A stretch of 64,000 bases of DNA from Bacteroidota bacterium (GCA_016718805.1 JADKCP010000002.1:62001-126000), one strand, 5' to 3'; positions 1 through 9,872 are shown, counted from the first letter of the stretch. The notes: a model not told the origin generated them from the sequence alone. Numbers and translations: made by a program.

Positions 1-1424
1 CCATAGCTAATTCGAGCACAGCCCCCGGTATGTTAATTACCTCTCGCACGCAAAAAGGAATCGGATTATGGGCCGAAGATGCTATTGTATTAGGAGCAGC
101 AGCAAACGATTCTTGGTCAAAGGCAATTTCGGGTGGTGCAAATGGCGAAACTGTGCATGCTTTATGGAATGCAAACATTAATGGAGCAAATGGACAATAT
201 TCATCTGTTTACTATTCTCGGTCAATAGATGGTGGTGTAACCTGGCCAATATTAAGACAAGTACTACCGGAGCTCGATTCAACGCATTATAGAGGATTTG
301 GAGGCGATTCATATTCCATAGATACCCATGGCGATACAGTGGTATTTGTTATTGGCAGCTTTACTACTGACCTTGTATTAATGCGCTCAACTGATAATGG
401 AAATACCTGGAATGCAAAAGTTATTCAGCCATTTTTTAAGGCCTTGTATAATGATGCTAAAGATTCTTTTCCTGATTTAAATGGTGATTCAAAATCTGAT
501 TTTATGCAAGGTCCTTCAGGAGATGCCCATGTAATGATTGATAATTTGGGTATGACACATGTGTGGTGGAGCAATGTATTGATGAGCGATAGTTCTGCTG
601 CTGATTTAGTAGAATTTTTTCCAAATAAAATAGATGGACTTTTGTATTGGAATGATGGTTTTATGATTGGGCAGGCTCCTGATACTATTGCATATGCAAT
701 GGATGGACTGAATGGAAACGGCATACTTGATATTCCTTTAAGTGGAATTGGTGGATCAAATGGAATGGGCAATTATAGAGGAAGTATCACACAAATGCCA
801 AGCGCAGGTGTAGATGCGAACAACTATATCTATGTGACTTACCAATCATTTTGCGATGATTGCGATACAACAGCATTTAATTTAGGACACAAACATGTCT
901 ACTTAATAAGGTCATTAGATCAAGGAATTAGTTGGCTAACACCTGTTGATATAGACGAAACACTTGACGCACTCAATCAGGAAAATGTATTTGCCTGTGT
1001 AGCAAAAAAAGTTGATCCTACTTGTATCCATGTAATTTTTCAAAGAGATGCGCAACCAGGTATTTTAAATCAAAGTGGAGGGGGAAATACGCCAAGTGAA
1101 ATTGTTTATGCTTGTGTTGATCCAATGATTATTGGAATCAACAAAGTAAAAGAATTTAAATCAAGCAATTTTTTGAGCCAAAACACTCCAAATCCGGCTG
1201 AAGGTAAAACTACCATTAACTACAACGTTGCTGCAAATGCATCAGTAGTTAGTTTTACTGTTACCGACGTATTAGGAAATGTGGTTTATACTGAAAATAA
1301 AGGAACTGTAAATGCTGGATCTTATTCAGTTGTTTTAGATACTGAAGCTATGAATAGCGGTGTTTACTTCTATACATTAACAGTTAACAACCAAAAAGAA
1401 ACCAAAAAAATGATGGTGAAGTAA
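1..1424 (+). CDS. T9SS-sorted Asp-box (sialidase-like propeller) protein, 5'-truncated
   Basis: The reading frame is open to the left window edge; codons before the first visible ATG (position 30) match the neighbouring paralogue (I-A-x-S-S-T-A-P-G-M), so the true start lies outside. Asp-box motifs (S-x-D-x-G-x-x-W) are visible as SRSIDGGVTW, MRSTDNGNTW and IRSLDQGISW, typical of sialidase/BNR beta-propellers. The last about 80 residues are a type A T9SS sorting domain (SQNTPNPAEGKTTINY, then GVYFYTLTVNNQKETKKMMVK-like tail with terminal basic residues), so the product should be exported by T9SS and anchored or released at the cell surface. The enzymatic residues of a true sialidase were not recognised, so the substrate is unknown. 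It is a tandem paralogue of the next gene. Confidence 0.85.
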   Translation, partial: IANSSTAPGMLITSRTQKGIGLWAEDAIVLGAAANDSWSKAISGGANGETVHALWNANINGANGQYSSVYYSRSIDGGVTWPILRQVLPELDSTHYRGFGGDSYSIDTHGDTVVFVIGSFTTDLVLMRSTDNGNTWNAKVIQPFFKALYNDAKDSFPDLNGDSKSDFMQGPSGDAHVMIDNLGMTHVWWSNVLMSDSSAADLVEFFPNKIDGLLYWNDGFMIGQAPDTIAYAMDGLNGNGILDIPLSGIGGSNGMGNYRGSITQMPSAGVDANNYIYVTYQSFCDDCDTTAFNLGHKHVYLIRSLDQGISWLTPVDIDETLDALNQENVFACVAKKVDPTCIHVIFQRDAQPGILNQSGGGNTPSEIVYACVDPMIIGINKVKEFKSSNFLSQNTPNPAEGKTTINYNVAANASVVSFTVTDVLGNVVYTENKGTVNAGSYSVVLDTEAMNSGVYFYTLTVNNQKETKKMMVK

Positions 1425-1445
1425 TTTCATCTCAGTTTTAAAAGA

Positions 1446-1478
1446 AATCGGCTGGCTCTTTGAGTCAGCCGATTTTTT
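1446..1478 (+). terminator. Rho-independent terminator after first Asp-box gene
   Basis: AATCGGCTGGC pairs with GTCAGCCGATT (one G-U pair), loop of 7 nt, followed by a T run. The hairpin is itself part of the tandem duplication: a diverged copy follows the second paralogue. Confidence 0.85.
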
Positions 1479-1708
1479 ATTCCTAAAGCTAAATTTTCCA
1501 TTCTAATTTTTACATGGAATAGTGTCACTATAACCTTGTGAATTTATTTTCAATCGAATTCAAATAATCTTATCTTTAAACTAGATTTTAAGAAGTAATC
1601 GATTAAAATAAAACAAAGCAGGATTAATTTAATCGGTTTTGATTTGAATTTTGATTAGCTTTTAAAGAAGCTGTTACTATTATTTCTTATTCACTTTATT
1701 TAAAGCCT

Positions 1709-3616
1709 ATGAAAAAATTCTTACCATTTTTAACGCTAATAAATTTTTGTGTAGTAGTTAGTGCTGTAGGTCAAGTGAAGAGAATTCAAATTAACTCAAG
1801 TGCTCAATCACAGCCAATTTCAATTTATAAAACAGATGTTTCCGATAGAAACACAAGTATAAATAGAAATTTAGGGATAAATTACCCACATCAATTAAAA
1901 ACTCCTCAAATCGCTAGCGGGGTTATCGAAAATTCAATAGGGCTAACAGAATACGATTTGCAAACAAATGGTTCTATTTCGAATAGATTAATAAAGCATA
2001 ACGACGGCACTATTTCAGCAACATGGACAATGCTGCCACTGGGTGGAATATCTTCAAGTCGTGGAACCGGTTACAACTATTTTAATGGTACTACTTGGGC
2101 CCCTGCTCCTGCTGCACGTATTGAACCTGCGAATCGAACAGGATTTACAAATATAGTAACAACAACAAGTGGTCGTGAAATGGCCATAGCTCATTCAAGC
2201 ACAGCACCGGGTATGATAATTACTTCTCGCCTTCAAAAAGGAAGTGGTCCTTGGTTAGAATATACAACTGCATTAGGATCTGCTGGAAATGACGGCTTTG
2301 CTAAAGCAATTTCAGGTGGTGCAAATGGCGAAACTGTGCATGCTTTATGGAATGCAAACATTAATGGAGCAAATGGGCAATATTCATCTGTTTACTATTC
2401 TCGGTCATTAGATGGTGGTGTAAACTGGCCAATATTGAGACAAGTATTACCGGAGCTCGATTCAACGCATTATAGAGGATTTGGAGGCGATTCATATTCC
2501 ATAGATACCCATGGCGATACAGTGGTATTTGTTATTGGCAGCTTTACTACTGACCTTGTATTAATGCGCTCAACTGATAATGGAAATACCTGGAATGCAA
2601 AAGTTATTCAGCCATTTTTTAAGGCCTTGTATAATGATGCTATAGATTCTTTTCCTGATTTAAATGGTGATTCAAAATCTGATTTTATTCAAGGTACATC
2701 AGGAGATGCTCATGTAATGATTGATAATTTAGGAATGACACATGTATGGTGGAGCAATGTACTGTTGAGCGATACTTCTGCTTCAGCTGCAATTAGTCTT
2801 TTACCAAATTCAATCGATGGACTATTATACTGGAATGATGGTTTTGCAATAGGACAAGCACCTGACACCATTGCTTATGCTCTAGATGGGGTTAATGGAA
2901 ACGGGATACTAGACATTCCGGCTTCAAATACTAGCAATGGTTATGCAAATGGCATGGGTTTTTATCGTGGAAGTATTACACAAATGCCAAGTTCTGGAGT
3001 CGATATTAACAACATTATTTATGTATCCTATCAGTCATTTTGTGAGGATTGTGATACTTCTGCCTGGAATGTTGGACACAAACATGTATACCTAATAAAG
3101 TCAACTGATCAAGGAGCAAATTGGTCTACACCTGTTGATATAGACGAAACTCTAAACGCAATCTATCAGGAAAATGTATTTGCCTGCTTAGCAAAAAAAG
3201 TTGATCCTACTTGTATCCATGTAATTTTTCAAAGAGATGCGCAACCAGGTGTTTTAAATTCAAGTGGAATATGGGGACTGATTTCAAGTGAAATTGTTTA
3301 TGCTTGTGTTGATCCCATGATTGTTGGAATCAACAAAGCAAAAGAATCTATTTCATACAATTATTTAAGCCAAAACACTCCCAATCCTGCTGAAGGTAAA
3401 ACTACCATTAACTACAAAGTTGCTGCAAATGCATCAGTGGTTAGCTTTACTGTTACCGATGTTTTAGGAAAGGTTGTTTATACTGAAAACAAAGGAACTG
3501 TAAATGCCGGAACTTATTCATTAGTTTTAGATACAGAGGCTATGAATAGCGGTGTGTACTTCTATACTTTAACTGTCAACAACCAAAAAGAAACCAAAAA
3601 AATGATGGTGAAGTAA
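1709..3616 (+). CDS. T9SS-sorted Asp-box (sialidase-like propeller) protein
   Basis: Full-length paralogue of the preceding gene, 635 aa. A signal peptide is visible (MKKFLPFLTLINFCVVVSAVG, then Q), followed by a propeller-like region with Asp boxes SRSLDGGVNW, MRSTDNGNTW and IKSTDQGANW, a Cys pair (FCEDCDTS) and a C-terminal type A T9SS sorting domain (about residues 555-635). The likely path is Sec export, then T9SS to the surface. No sialidase arginine triad was identified, so only the fold is claimed. A 195-nt block is identical to the upstream copy, which suggests recent gene conversion. No Bacteroidota -7 box was recognised in the 230 bases before it. Confidence 0.9.
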   Translation: MKKFLPFLTLINFCVVVSAVGQVKRIQINSSAQSQPISIYKTDVSDRNTSINRNLGINYPHQLKTPQIASGVIENSIGLTEYDLQTNGSISNRLIKHNDGTISATWTMLPLGGISSSRGTGYNYFNGTTWAPAPAARIEPANRTGFTNIVTTTSGREMAIAHSSTAPGMIITSRLQKGSGPWLEYTTALGSAGNDGFAKAISGGANGETVHALWNANINGANGQYSSVYYSRSLDGGVNWPILRQVLPELDSTHYRGFGGDSYSIDTHGDTVVFVIGSFTTDLVLMRSTDNGNTWNAKVIQPFFKALYNDAIDSFPDLNGDSKSDFIQGTSGDAHVMIDNLGMTHVWWSNVLLSDTSASAAISLLPNSIDGLLYWNDGFAIGQAPDTIAYALDGVNGNGILDIPASNTSNGYANGMGFYRGSITQMPSSGVDINNIIYVSYQSFCEDCDTSAWNVGHKHVYLIKSTDQGANWSTPVDIDETLNAIYQENVFACLAKKVDPTCIHVIFQRDAQPGVLNSSGIWGLISSEIVYACVDPMIVGINKAKESISYNYLSQNTPNPAEGKTTINYKVAANASVVSFTVTDVLGKVVYTENKGTVNAGTYSLVLDTEAMNSGVYFYTLTVNNQKETKKMMVK

Positions 3617-3637
3617 TTTCATCTCAGTTTTAAAAAA

Positions 3638-3671
3638 AATCGGCTGACTCTTTGTGTCAACCGATTTTTTT
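3638..3671 (+). terminator. Rho-independent terminator after second Asp-box gene
   Basis: AATCGGCTGAC faces GTCAACCGATT (one C-A mismatch), 7-nt loop, then seven T. It is the diverged copy of the hairpin at 1446-1478. The rest of the gap up to 3867 is AT-rich with nothing else recognisable. Confidence 0.8.
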
Positions 3672-3867
3672 ATGCCATTAACTTAGACAATTTCCCTCAA
3701 TGAATTTTCTTTCTATTACTTCTTATTCATAAAAAATATAGAACAAAAAAAACTATTCACAGTATAACAAGTTTTAAATTTGTTTCAGTTATCAATTCAA
3801 GTTAATTGCATCAATAATTGATTAACTCTGTGTTTAACGCAGTTGTTTGAATGCAGGTAGGAATGTA

Positions 3868-3897
3868 TTGTCAATCTCAAAATTTGACGTAAGTTTG
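3868..3897 (+). promoter_or_regulatory. Bacteroidota-type promoter for the E1 gene
   Basis: TTG (3868-3870), 19 nt, TAAGTTTG (3890-3897) fits the -33 TTG / -7 TAnnTTTG consensus of the Bacteroidota primary sigma factor. Transcription would start near 3904, giving a leader of about 27 nt. Confidence 0.7.
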
Positions 3898-3930
3898 TAA
3901 CTAAGTGAAACCCGATTAAAGCAAGAAATT

Positions 3931-6351
3931 ATGGAACAAGAGAAAGTATCGGAAAAGCAAGATTTTTCGTTCGAAAAATTCAAAGAGTCAGTATTGTCTG
4001 ATTTTAGAATTGCCAACGAAAGTCGTGAAGCAAGTTTGATGGGGCGCCGTGAAGTACTTACCGGTAAAGCAAAATTTGGAATTTTTGGTGATGGTAAAGA
4101 AGTGGCACAACTTGCTATGGCAAGAGCCTTTAAACCCGGCGATTATAGAGCCGGATACTACCGCGATCAAACGTTTATGATGGCAAGCGGACTACTTAGC
4201 ATTCAGGAATTTTTTGCTCAATTGTATGCACATCCGGATGCAGAAGCTGAGCCATCTTCAGCTGGAAGAAGTATGAACGGACATTATGCTACTCGTTTTT
4301 TGGATGCGTCCGGTAATTGGAAGGATTTAACTAAAACAAAAAATTCATCTTCCGACATATCTCCTACCGCTGGTCAAATGCCACGACTATTAGGTATGGC
4401 TCAAGCTTCGGCTTTTTATCGAAATAATCCTGAATTAAAACATCCTGATTTTTCTAAGTTTTCAGTTAATGGCAACGAAGTAGCATTCGGAACAATTGGA
4501 GATGCTAGTACTTCAGAAGGTCTATTTTGGGAAACAATTAATGCTGCCGGAGTTTTGCAAGTACCTATGCTTATTTCGGTTTGGGATGATGGACATGGAA
4601 TATCGGTTCCTAAAAAATACCAAACCACCAAAGAAAGTATTTCTGAAATATTGAAAGGTTTTCAACGTGATGAAACTGGTGCAGGCTACGAAATATTTAA
4701 AGTTAAAGGCTGGGATTATGTTGCTTTAGTTGAAACATATCAGCGTGCAGCTGATTTGTGCCGCGAAAAACATGTTCCTGTATTGGTTCATGTGGAAGAA
4801 ATGACTCAGCCTCAAGGACACAGTACTAGTGGTTCGCACGAACGTTATAAATCGAAAGAACGATTGCAATGGGAAGCTGATTTTGATTGCATAAAAAAAA
4901 TGCGTGAATGGATTTTGGCATCAGCTGTTGCTACGGAGGAAGAAGTTGTAGCAATTGAAGAACAAGCTAAAAAAACAACAAGAGATCAAAAAAGCAAAGC
5001 CTGGTCGGCGTTTAACTCACCTATTAAAGAGGAACTACAACAAGCTTTACAGATGATTGATGCAATTGCAGCAGAAAGCACGAATGCACCTTTTGTTGCT
5101 AAAATCAAGGAAGAATTGGTAAGTGTTGTAGATCCGGTTAGACGTGATATACTTGAATGTAGCAAGCGAATTTTACGCATCGTACGGAACGAACCAATTA
5201 ATTCAAAAATCGTACTTATCAATTTTCTAAATCAGTCAAAAATTAGCAATACAGAGCGCTATAATTCCTATCTCTATAGCGAAAGTAAATTTGCTGTGAA
5301 GCACCTTACTTCAACTTCGGTGCGCTATGACGAAGATAGAATTGTAGATGGCCGTGAAGTATTACGTGATAATTTTGATGCCTTATTAGGCAAATATAAA
5401 TCACTGGTAATTTTTGGTGAAGATGCAGGAAAAATTGGAGGCGTTAATCAGGGATTAGAAGGTTTGCAAAAAAAATACGGAGAAATCCGTGTGTTCGATA
5501 CCGGTATTCGAGAAGCAACTATTTTAGGACAAGCCATAGGTTTAGCATTACGTGGATTGCGACCCATTGCTGAAATTCAATATTTAGATTATTTGTTGTA
5601 CGCCGTTCAAATTATGAGCGACGATTTAGCAACCCTTCAATACCGCACTAAGGGAGGCCAAAAAGCTCCTGTAATTATTCGTACACGAGGACATCGCTTT
5701 GAAGGAATTTGGCACAGTGGTTCCCCAATGGGAATGATAATAAATGCATTAAGAGGTATACACATTTGTGTACCTCGAAATATGACACAAGCTGCTGCAT
5801 TTTACAATTTACTGATGCAGGGAGATGAGCCTGCTCTTGTAATTGAACCGCTTATGTGCTATCGTATGAAAGAAAAAATGCCTTCCAATCATGGAGAGTA
5901 TATGTTGAAATTAGGTGTTCCCGAAATTTTAAAAACAGGAAATGATGTAACGATTGTTACCTATGGATATAATTGTCATCTTGCTTTGGAAGCTTCTAAA
6001 ATGCTAAGCGAATGTGGTATTGATTGTGAAATTATTGATGTACAAACTTTATTGCCATTCGATATAAATCATAGCATTGTTGATTCAATTAAAAAAACAA
6101 ACCGTGTTATTTTCTTTGATGAAGATGTTAGTGGTGGAGCAACCGGCTTTATGATGCAAAAAGTTTTAGAAGAACAAGGTGCATACAAGTATATAGATGC
6201 CGCCCCTAGAACCGTGTCAGCTAAAGATCATCGCCCACCATATGGTTCGGATGGTAACTATTTTTCGAAACCAAGTGCCGACGATTTATTTGATGCAGTG
6301 TATGAATTGATGCAGGAATCAAATCCAACACAATTTCCTAGAATTTACTAA
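3931..6351 (+). CDS. Fused thiamine-dependent 2-oxoacid dehydrogenase E1 (alpha-beta)
   Basis: 806 aa carrying both E1 subunits in one chain: E1alpha in about residues 20-360 and E1beta in about 455-806. The TPP-binding region reads GDASTSEG, and about 25 residues later VWDDGHGIS, the form found in fused Bacteroidota E1 proteins. The E1beta half has GEDAGKIGGVNQG, FDTGIREATILGQAIGLA and the RTRGHR segment. It would decarboxylate pyruvate or branched-chain 2-oxoacids and load the acyl group on E2. The E2 gene is not in the window; an E3 gene (lpdA) lies 5 kb away on the other strand. Substrate choice (pyruvate versus 2-oxoisovalerate) cannot be decided from motifs alone; the family is usually annotated as branched-chain/2-oxoisovalerate dehydrogenase. 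Confidence 0.9.
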   Translation: MEQEKVSEKQDFSFEKFKESVLSDFRIANESREASLMGRREVLTGKAKFGIFGDGKEVAQLAMARAFKPGDYRAGYYRDQTFMMASGLLSIQEFFAQLYAHPDAEAEPSSAGRSMNGHYATRFLDASGNWKDLTKTKNSSSDISPTAGQMPRLLGMAQASAFYRNNPELKHPDFSKFSVNGNEVAFGTIGDASTSEGLFWETINAAGVLQVPMLISVWDDGHGISVPKKYQTTKESISEILKGFQRDETGAGYEIFKVKGWDYVALVETYQRAADLCREKHVPVLVHVEEMTQPQGHSTSGSHERYKSKERLQWEADFDCIKKMREWILASAVATEEEVVAIEEQAKKTTRDQKSKAWSAFNSPIKEELQQALQMIDAIAAESTNAPFVAKIKEELVSVVDPVRRDILECSKRILRIVRNEPINSKIVLINFLNQSKISNTERYNSYLYSESKFAVKHLTSTSVRYDEDRIVDGREVLRDNFDALLGKYKSLVIFGEDAGKIGGVNQGLEGLQKKYGEIRVFDTGIREATILGQAIGLALRGLRPIAEIQYLDYLLYAVQIMSDDLATLQYRTKGGQKAPVIIRTRGHRFEGIWHSGSPMGMIINALRGIHICVPRNMTQAAAFYNLLMQGDEPALVIEPLMCYRMKEKMPSNHGEYMLKLGVPEILKTGNDVTIVTYGYNCHLALEASKMLSECGIDCEIIDVQTLLPFDINHSIVDSIKKTNRVIFFDEDVSGGATGFMMQKVLEEQGAYKYIDAAPRTVSAKDHRPPYGSDGNYFSKPSADDLFDAVYELMQESNPTQFPRIY

Positions 6352-6374
6352 CCAACTGTTTTCATACCAATAGC

Positions 6375-6965
6375 ATGAAAATAGGATTGTTTTTTGGCTC
6401 CTTTAATCCCGTACACGTTGGGCATTTGGTGATTGCCAATTACATGGCTCAATATACCGATTTACAAAAAGTATGGTTGGTAATTTCACCGCACAATCCA
6501 CTGAAGGAGAAAAGTAGTTTACTCGATGATAAACAACGTTTGGCATTGGTTAAGTTAGCCATCGAAAACAACAGTAAATTAAAAGCTAGCGATATAGAAT
6601 TTAAATTACCACAACCCTCCTACACTATCACGACCTTATTACATTTAAAGGAAAAATATCCTGAACATGAATTTGCTTTAATTATGGGAAGCGATAATTT
6701 AAGTACCTTTCATAAATGGAAAAATTATGAAGAGATTTTGAAGTATCATCAACTTTATATTTATCCGCGTCCACAGCAAAGCGGTGAAAATTATAAACAA
6801 CATCCACAAGTAAAATTTGTGGAAGCACCGGTTATGGAAATCTCATCAACCTTTATTCGACAAGCCATAGCCGACAAGAAAGACGTTCGTTATTTACTCC
6901 CCGATAACGTTTACGAATATGTGAAAGAAATGCACTTTTATAAAAAGAAAAAGTTATCTATTTAA
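6375..6965 (+). CDS. nadD: Nicotinate-nucleotide adenylyltransferase
   Basis: 196 aa nucleotidyltransferase of the NadD family, transferring AMP to nicotinate mononucleotide in NAD synthesis. It has the HxGH signature region GSFNPVHVGH (residues 8-17), SPHNPLKEK, the GSDNLSTFHKWK segment and the C-terminal ISSTFIR motif, all diagnostic. Length is normal. It starts 23 nt after the E1 stop codon and probably shares its transcript. Its last 8 bases overlap the end of the convergent ABC ATPase gene, with no terminator between them. Confidence 0.95.
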   Translation: MKIGLFFGSFNPVHVGHLVIANYMAQYTDLQKVWLVISPHNPLKEKSSLLDDKQRLALVKLAIENNSKLKASDIEFKLPQPSYTITTLLHLKEKYPEHEFALIMGSDNLSTFHKWKNYEEILKYHQLYIYPRPQQSGENYKQHPQVKFVEAPVMEISSTFIRQAIADKKDVRYLLPDNVYEYVKEMHFYKKKKLSI

Positions 6966-7578
6966 AATCTTCCATTAAAAGTTGCTCCTTGCAAAATTCG
7001 TATTCATGGTTAATGTGATTGGAGCAAACAATAAGCAAACGATTTTTAGCATAGTTATGAACTAAATGGCTATACCATTCAATTCCTTTTTTATCGAGGT
7101 TGGATGTAGGTTCATCAAGCAATATTATTGGTGTATTACTCAACAACGCCAGTGCTAATCGTACACGCTGTTTCATGCCACTTGAATAATATTTGAGTTC
7201 TTTATCTTTAGATTTTTCGAGCCCAATAATTTGCACTATTTCGGTTGCGGATAAATCACTTAAAAAAGGTTTAAAGTGTGCTTGAAACTGAATTAATTCT
7301 GTGAGTGAATATTCTTCTATTAATTCGAGGTAGGGCGAGGCAAAACTGAGTTGATGAAAAATTTGTTCAGCAGCAATATTTACCTGATCATTTGAATAGT
7401 TTATTTTACCTTCGGATGGAAGTTGATTTCCAGCAATTACCTGCAATAAAGTAGATTTACCTGAGCCGTTTGAACCAAGTATGGCGTAGCTTTTATCCGA
7501 ATTAAACTCACAGTTTAAATTTCTGAAAATCCATTCACGGTTATAGCGTTTACCTAGTTTTTCGAGTGTGATTTGCAT
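6958..7578 (-). CDS. ABC transporter ATP-binding protein, stand-alone
   Basis: About 206 aa ATPase with Walker A GSNGSGKST, signature YYSSGMKQRVRLALAL, Walker B IILLDEPTSNLD and a C-terminal H-loop region (CSNHINH). The ATG at 7578 is preferred because it follows AAGGAAAAAA and begins MQITLEKL as in relatives; a TTG at 7611 would add 11 unlikely residues. No permease gene is adjacent. It follows lpxA by about 40 nt on the same strand and may be co-transcribed with the lipid A genes. It resembles the short ATPases of heme exporter (CcmA-like) or gliding/lipid export systems; the substrate is not known. Confidence 0.85.
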   Translation of the reverse strand: MQITLEKLGKRYNREWIFRNLNCEFNSDKSYAILGSNGSGKSTLLQVIAGNQLPSEGKINYSNDQVNIAAEQIFHQLSFASPYLELIEEYSLTELIQFQAHFKPFLSDLSATEIVQIIGLEKSKDKELKYYSSGMKQRVRLALALLSNTPIILLDEPTSNLDKKGIEWYSHLVHNYAKNRLLIVCSNHINHEYEFCKEQLLMEDFK

Positions 7579-7617
7579 TTTTTTCCTTAACCGCTGCTTT
7601 CCATTTCGCAACTCATT

Positions 7618-8391
7618 TTAAGATATTCCTCTGATAATTCCTTCTTTAGAATTTCTTATAAAAGCGAGTATTTGTTCCTTTTCTTTGGAAGAAGGAGCTT
7701 CTTGCTCAATTACGGCAAGTGCATTTGAGACGTTTAATCCTTTTACATAAAGTGTTCGGTAAATATCTTCAATTTGCAAAATAATTTCATTACTGAATCC
7801 TCGTCTGCGCAAGCCCACCGAATTAACACCTACATATTGCAATGGCTCACGAGCAGCTTTAGTGAATGGGGGCACGTTTTTTCTCACTCCGGTTAACCCC
7901 GAAATAAATGCATGTGCTCCAATTCGCACAAACTGTCCAACTCCTGTTCCTCCTTCAATTATAACCCAATCTTCAATATCTACATGTCCTGCAAGGTTAA
8001 CACTGTTGGCAATTATAATATTATCCCCTAAAATACAATCGTGTGCAATGTGCACGTATGCCATTAAGAGGCAATTTTTACCAATTGCGGTTTTCATTTT
8101 GTCACTGGTCCCCTTGTTTACGGTAACACATTCTCGTATAATAGAATTGTCGCCAATTTCAGCGGTAGTTTTTTCACCGGCATATTTTAAATCTTGAGGA
8201 ATTGCAGCGATAACAGCGCCTGGAAAAATTTTACAATTTTCACCAATTCTTGCACCCGAAAAAATGGTCACATTTGGGCCTATCCAAGTATTATCGCCAA
8301 TTATCACATCTTCATCAATAAATGAAAAAGGTGAAATGGTAACGTTTTTCCCAATTTTTGCTTTAGGATTTACAAAATTCATTTCGTTCAT
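7618..8391 (-). CDS. lpxA: Acyl-ACP--UDP-N-acetylglucosamine O-acyltransferase
   Basis: 257 aa left-handed beta-helix enzyme with many hexapeptide repeats (for example IGDNTWIGPNVTI, IGENCKIFPGAVI). It contains the family segments IPQDLKY, RECVTVNKGT and HIAHDC, which holds the catalytic histidine. It catalyses the first step of lipid A synthesis in the cytoplasm. Its ATG overlaps the stop codon of lpxC/fabZ in an ATGA arrangement, so the two are translationally coupled, as is usual in Bacteroidota. The C-terminal helical part (residues 200-257) is complete. Confidence 0.97.
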   Translation of the reverse strand: MNEMNFVNPKAKIGKNVTISPFSFIDEDVIIGDNTWIGPNVTIFSGARIGENCKIFPGAVIAAIPQDLKYAGEKTTAEIGDNSIIRECVTVNKGTSDKMKTAIGKNCLLMAYVHIAHDCILGDNIIIANSVNLAGHVDIEDWVIIEGGTGVGQFVRIGAHAFISGLTGVRKNVPPFTKAAREPLQYVGVNSVGLRRRGFSNEIILQIEDIYRTLYVKGLNVSNALAVIEQEAPSSKEKEQILAFIRNSKEGIIRGIS

Positions 8392-9821
8392 ACGCTTGCA
8401 GTAGCAGGTTCTGATTTAGGCTGTTTATCCTTTATGATTTGAGCAAGCATAACTGCTTCACAAACTTCACGACCATTCACATAGGCCACTCCACGCATAT
8501 TTACTAAACCACGTCGAATAGGGCTTTCGAGCGTTAATTTAAACACTACAGTATCACCCGGCAGTACTTTTTGTTTGAATTTAACAGCGTCTATTTTCAT
8601 AAAATAGGTGCTGTAAAATTCAGGATCAGGAACTTGTGAAAGCGCAAAAATACCTCCCACTTGTGCCATTGCTTCTAATTGCAATACTCCAGGAAATACA
8701 GGATTGTCGGGAAAATGTCCTTGAAAAAAGGGTTCATTAAAACTTACATTTTTTATTCCCACAATAGAATTACTATCCATTTCCATCACCTTATCAACCA
8801 TTAAAAAGGGATAACGATGTGGTAGCATTTTGGTAATATCGTTGATAGTGTAAAGTGGTTCTTTATTTAAATCAAATTGAACAATACGTGCTTTACGTTT
8901 GGCTTTTTCAGCAAGGATCAATCCTTTTACCTTTTTTGCAAAAGCAACATTTCCGGCATGTCCAGGGCGAGCCGATAAAATATGCGCTTTTAAAGGCATT
9001 CCAACTAAAGCCATATCGCCAACTATATCGAGTAACTTATGTCGTGCAGGTTCGTTTTGATACTGTAATTTTAAATTGTTTAATACTCCTTTACCTACCA
9101 CCTTCATACTCGGTTTGTTAAACAAGCTTGCCAATTCATCAAGTTTTTCCTGGCTTACCTCTTGTGCAACAATAACAATTGCATTGTTTAAATCGCCACC
9201 TTTTGCCAAACCATGTTTCAGAAGCATTTCTAATTCATGTAAGAAAACAAAGGTGCGGCATTTACTGATTTCGTCTTTAAACTCTCCAATGTGATACATG
9301 CTGGCATGCTGTGTTCCCAGTACATCCGAATTATAATCGACCATTACGGTAAGTCTATATTCTTCAGAAGGCACCATGAGCATCTCCACATGCTTTTCAG
9401 TATCTTCGTAGGTAAGTGTGCTATCAATTACAAAGTATTCGCGAATTGCGTCCTGTTCTACATAACCAGCCTTTTCAATAGCTTCCACAAAAGGTTTCGA
9501 GCTACCATCCATAATAGGAACTTCAGGACCGTCAATCTCTATATGGGCATTGTCTATTTGCATACCAACTAATGCAGCAAGAACATGTTCAACAGTACTT
9601 ACTTTAACACCATTTTTTCCTAAGGTAGTTCCGCGTGATGTATCTACCACCAAATCGCAGTCGGCTTCAATTATTGGTTTTCCATCAACGTCGATGCGCT
9701 GAAATTTATATCCGTAATTTTCATCGGCCGGATGTATGGTAAGTGTTGCTGAAGCACCTGTGTGCAACCCAACTCCTGAAACACTCACAGGGCTTTTTAA
9801 AGTTCGTTTTTTTTCAGACAT
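8388..9821 (-). CDS. lpxC/fabZ: Bifunctional UDP-3-O-acyl-GlcNAc deacetylase / 3-hydroxyacyl-ACP dehydratase
   Basis: 477 aa fusion. The N-terminal LpxC part (about 1-310) has its zinc-site segments STVEHVLAAL, RHKLLDIVGD and the late histidine in RPGHAGN. The C-terminal FabZ part (about 325-465) has LPHRYPFLMVD and GHFPDNPVFPGVLQLEAMAQ with the catalytic His and Glu. It combines the committed step of lipid A synthesis with a fatty acid elongation dehydratase, a fusion characteristic of Bacteroidota. lpxD, often upstream in relatives, is not next to it; the gene seems to have its own promoter. Confidence 0.97.
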   Translation of the reverse strand: MSEKKRTLKSPVSVSGVGLHTGASATLTIHPADENYGYKFQRIDVDGKPIIEADCDLVVDTSRGTTLGKNGVKVSTVEHVLAALVGMQIDNAHIEIDGPEVPIMDGSSKPFVEAIEKAGYVEQDAIREYFVIDSTLTYEDTEKHVEMLMVPSEEYRLTVMVDYNSDVLGTQHASMYHIGEFKDEISKCRTFVFLHELEMLLKHGLAKGGDLNNAIVIVAQEVSQEKLDELASLFNKPSMKVVGKGVLNNLKLQYQNEPARHKLLDIVGDMALVGMPLKAHILSARPGHAGNVAFAKKVKGLILAEKAKRKARIVQFDLNKEPLYTINDITKMLPHRYPFLMVDKVMEMDSNSIVGIKNVSFNEPFFQGHFPDNPVFPGVLQLEAMAQVGGIFALSQVPDPEFYSTYFMKIDAVKFKQKVLPGDTVVFKLTLESPIRRGLVNMRGVAYVNGREVCEAVMLAQIIKDKQPKSEPATASV

Positions 9822-9872
9822 AGGAAGAAAGATTCATTTCAGCTAACTACTCTTAACTAAAATAATGAAAGG

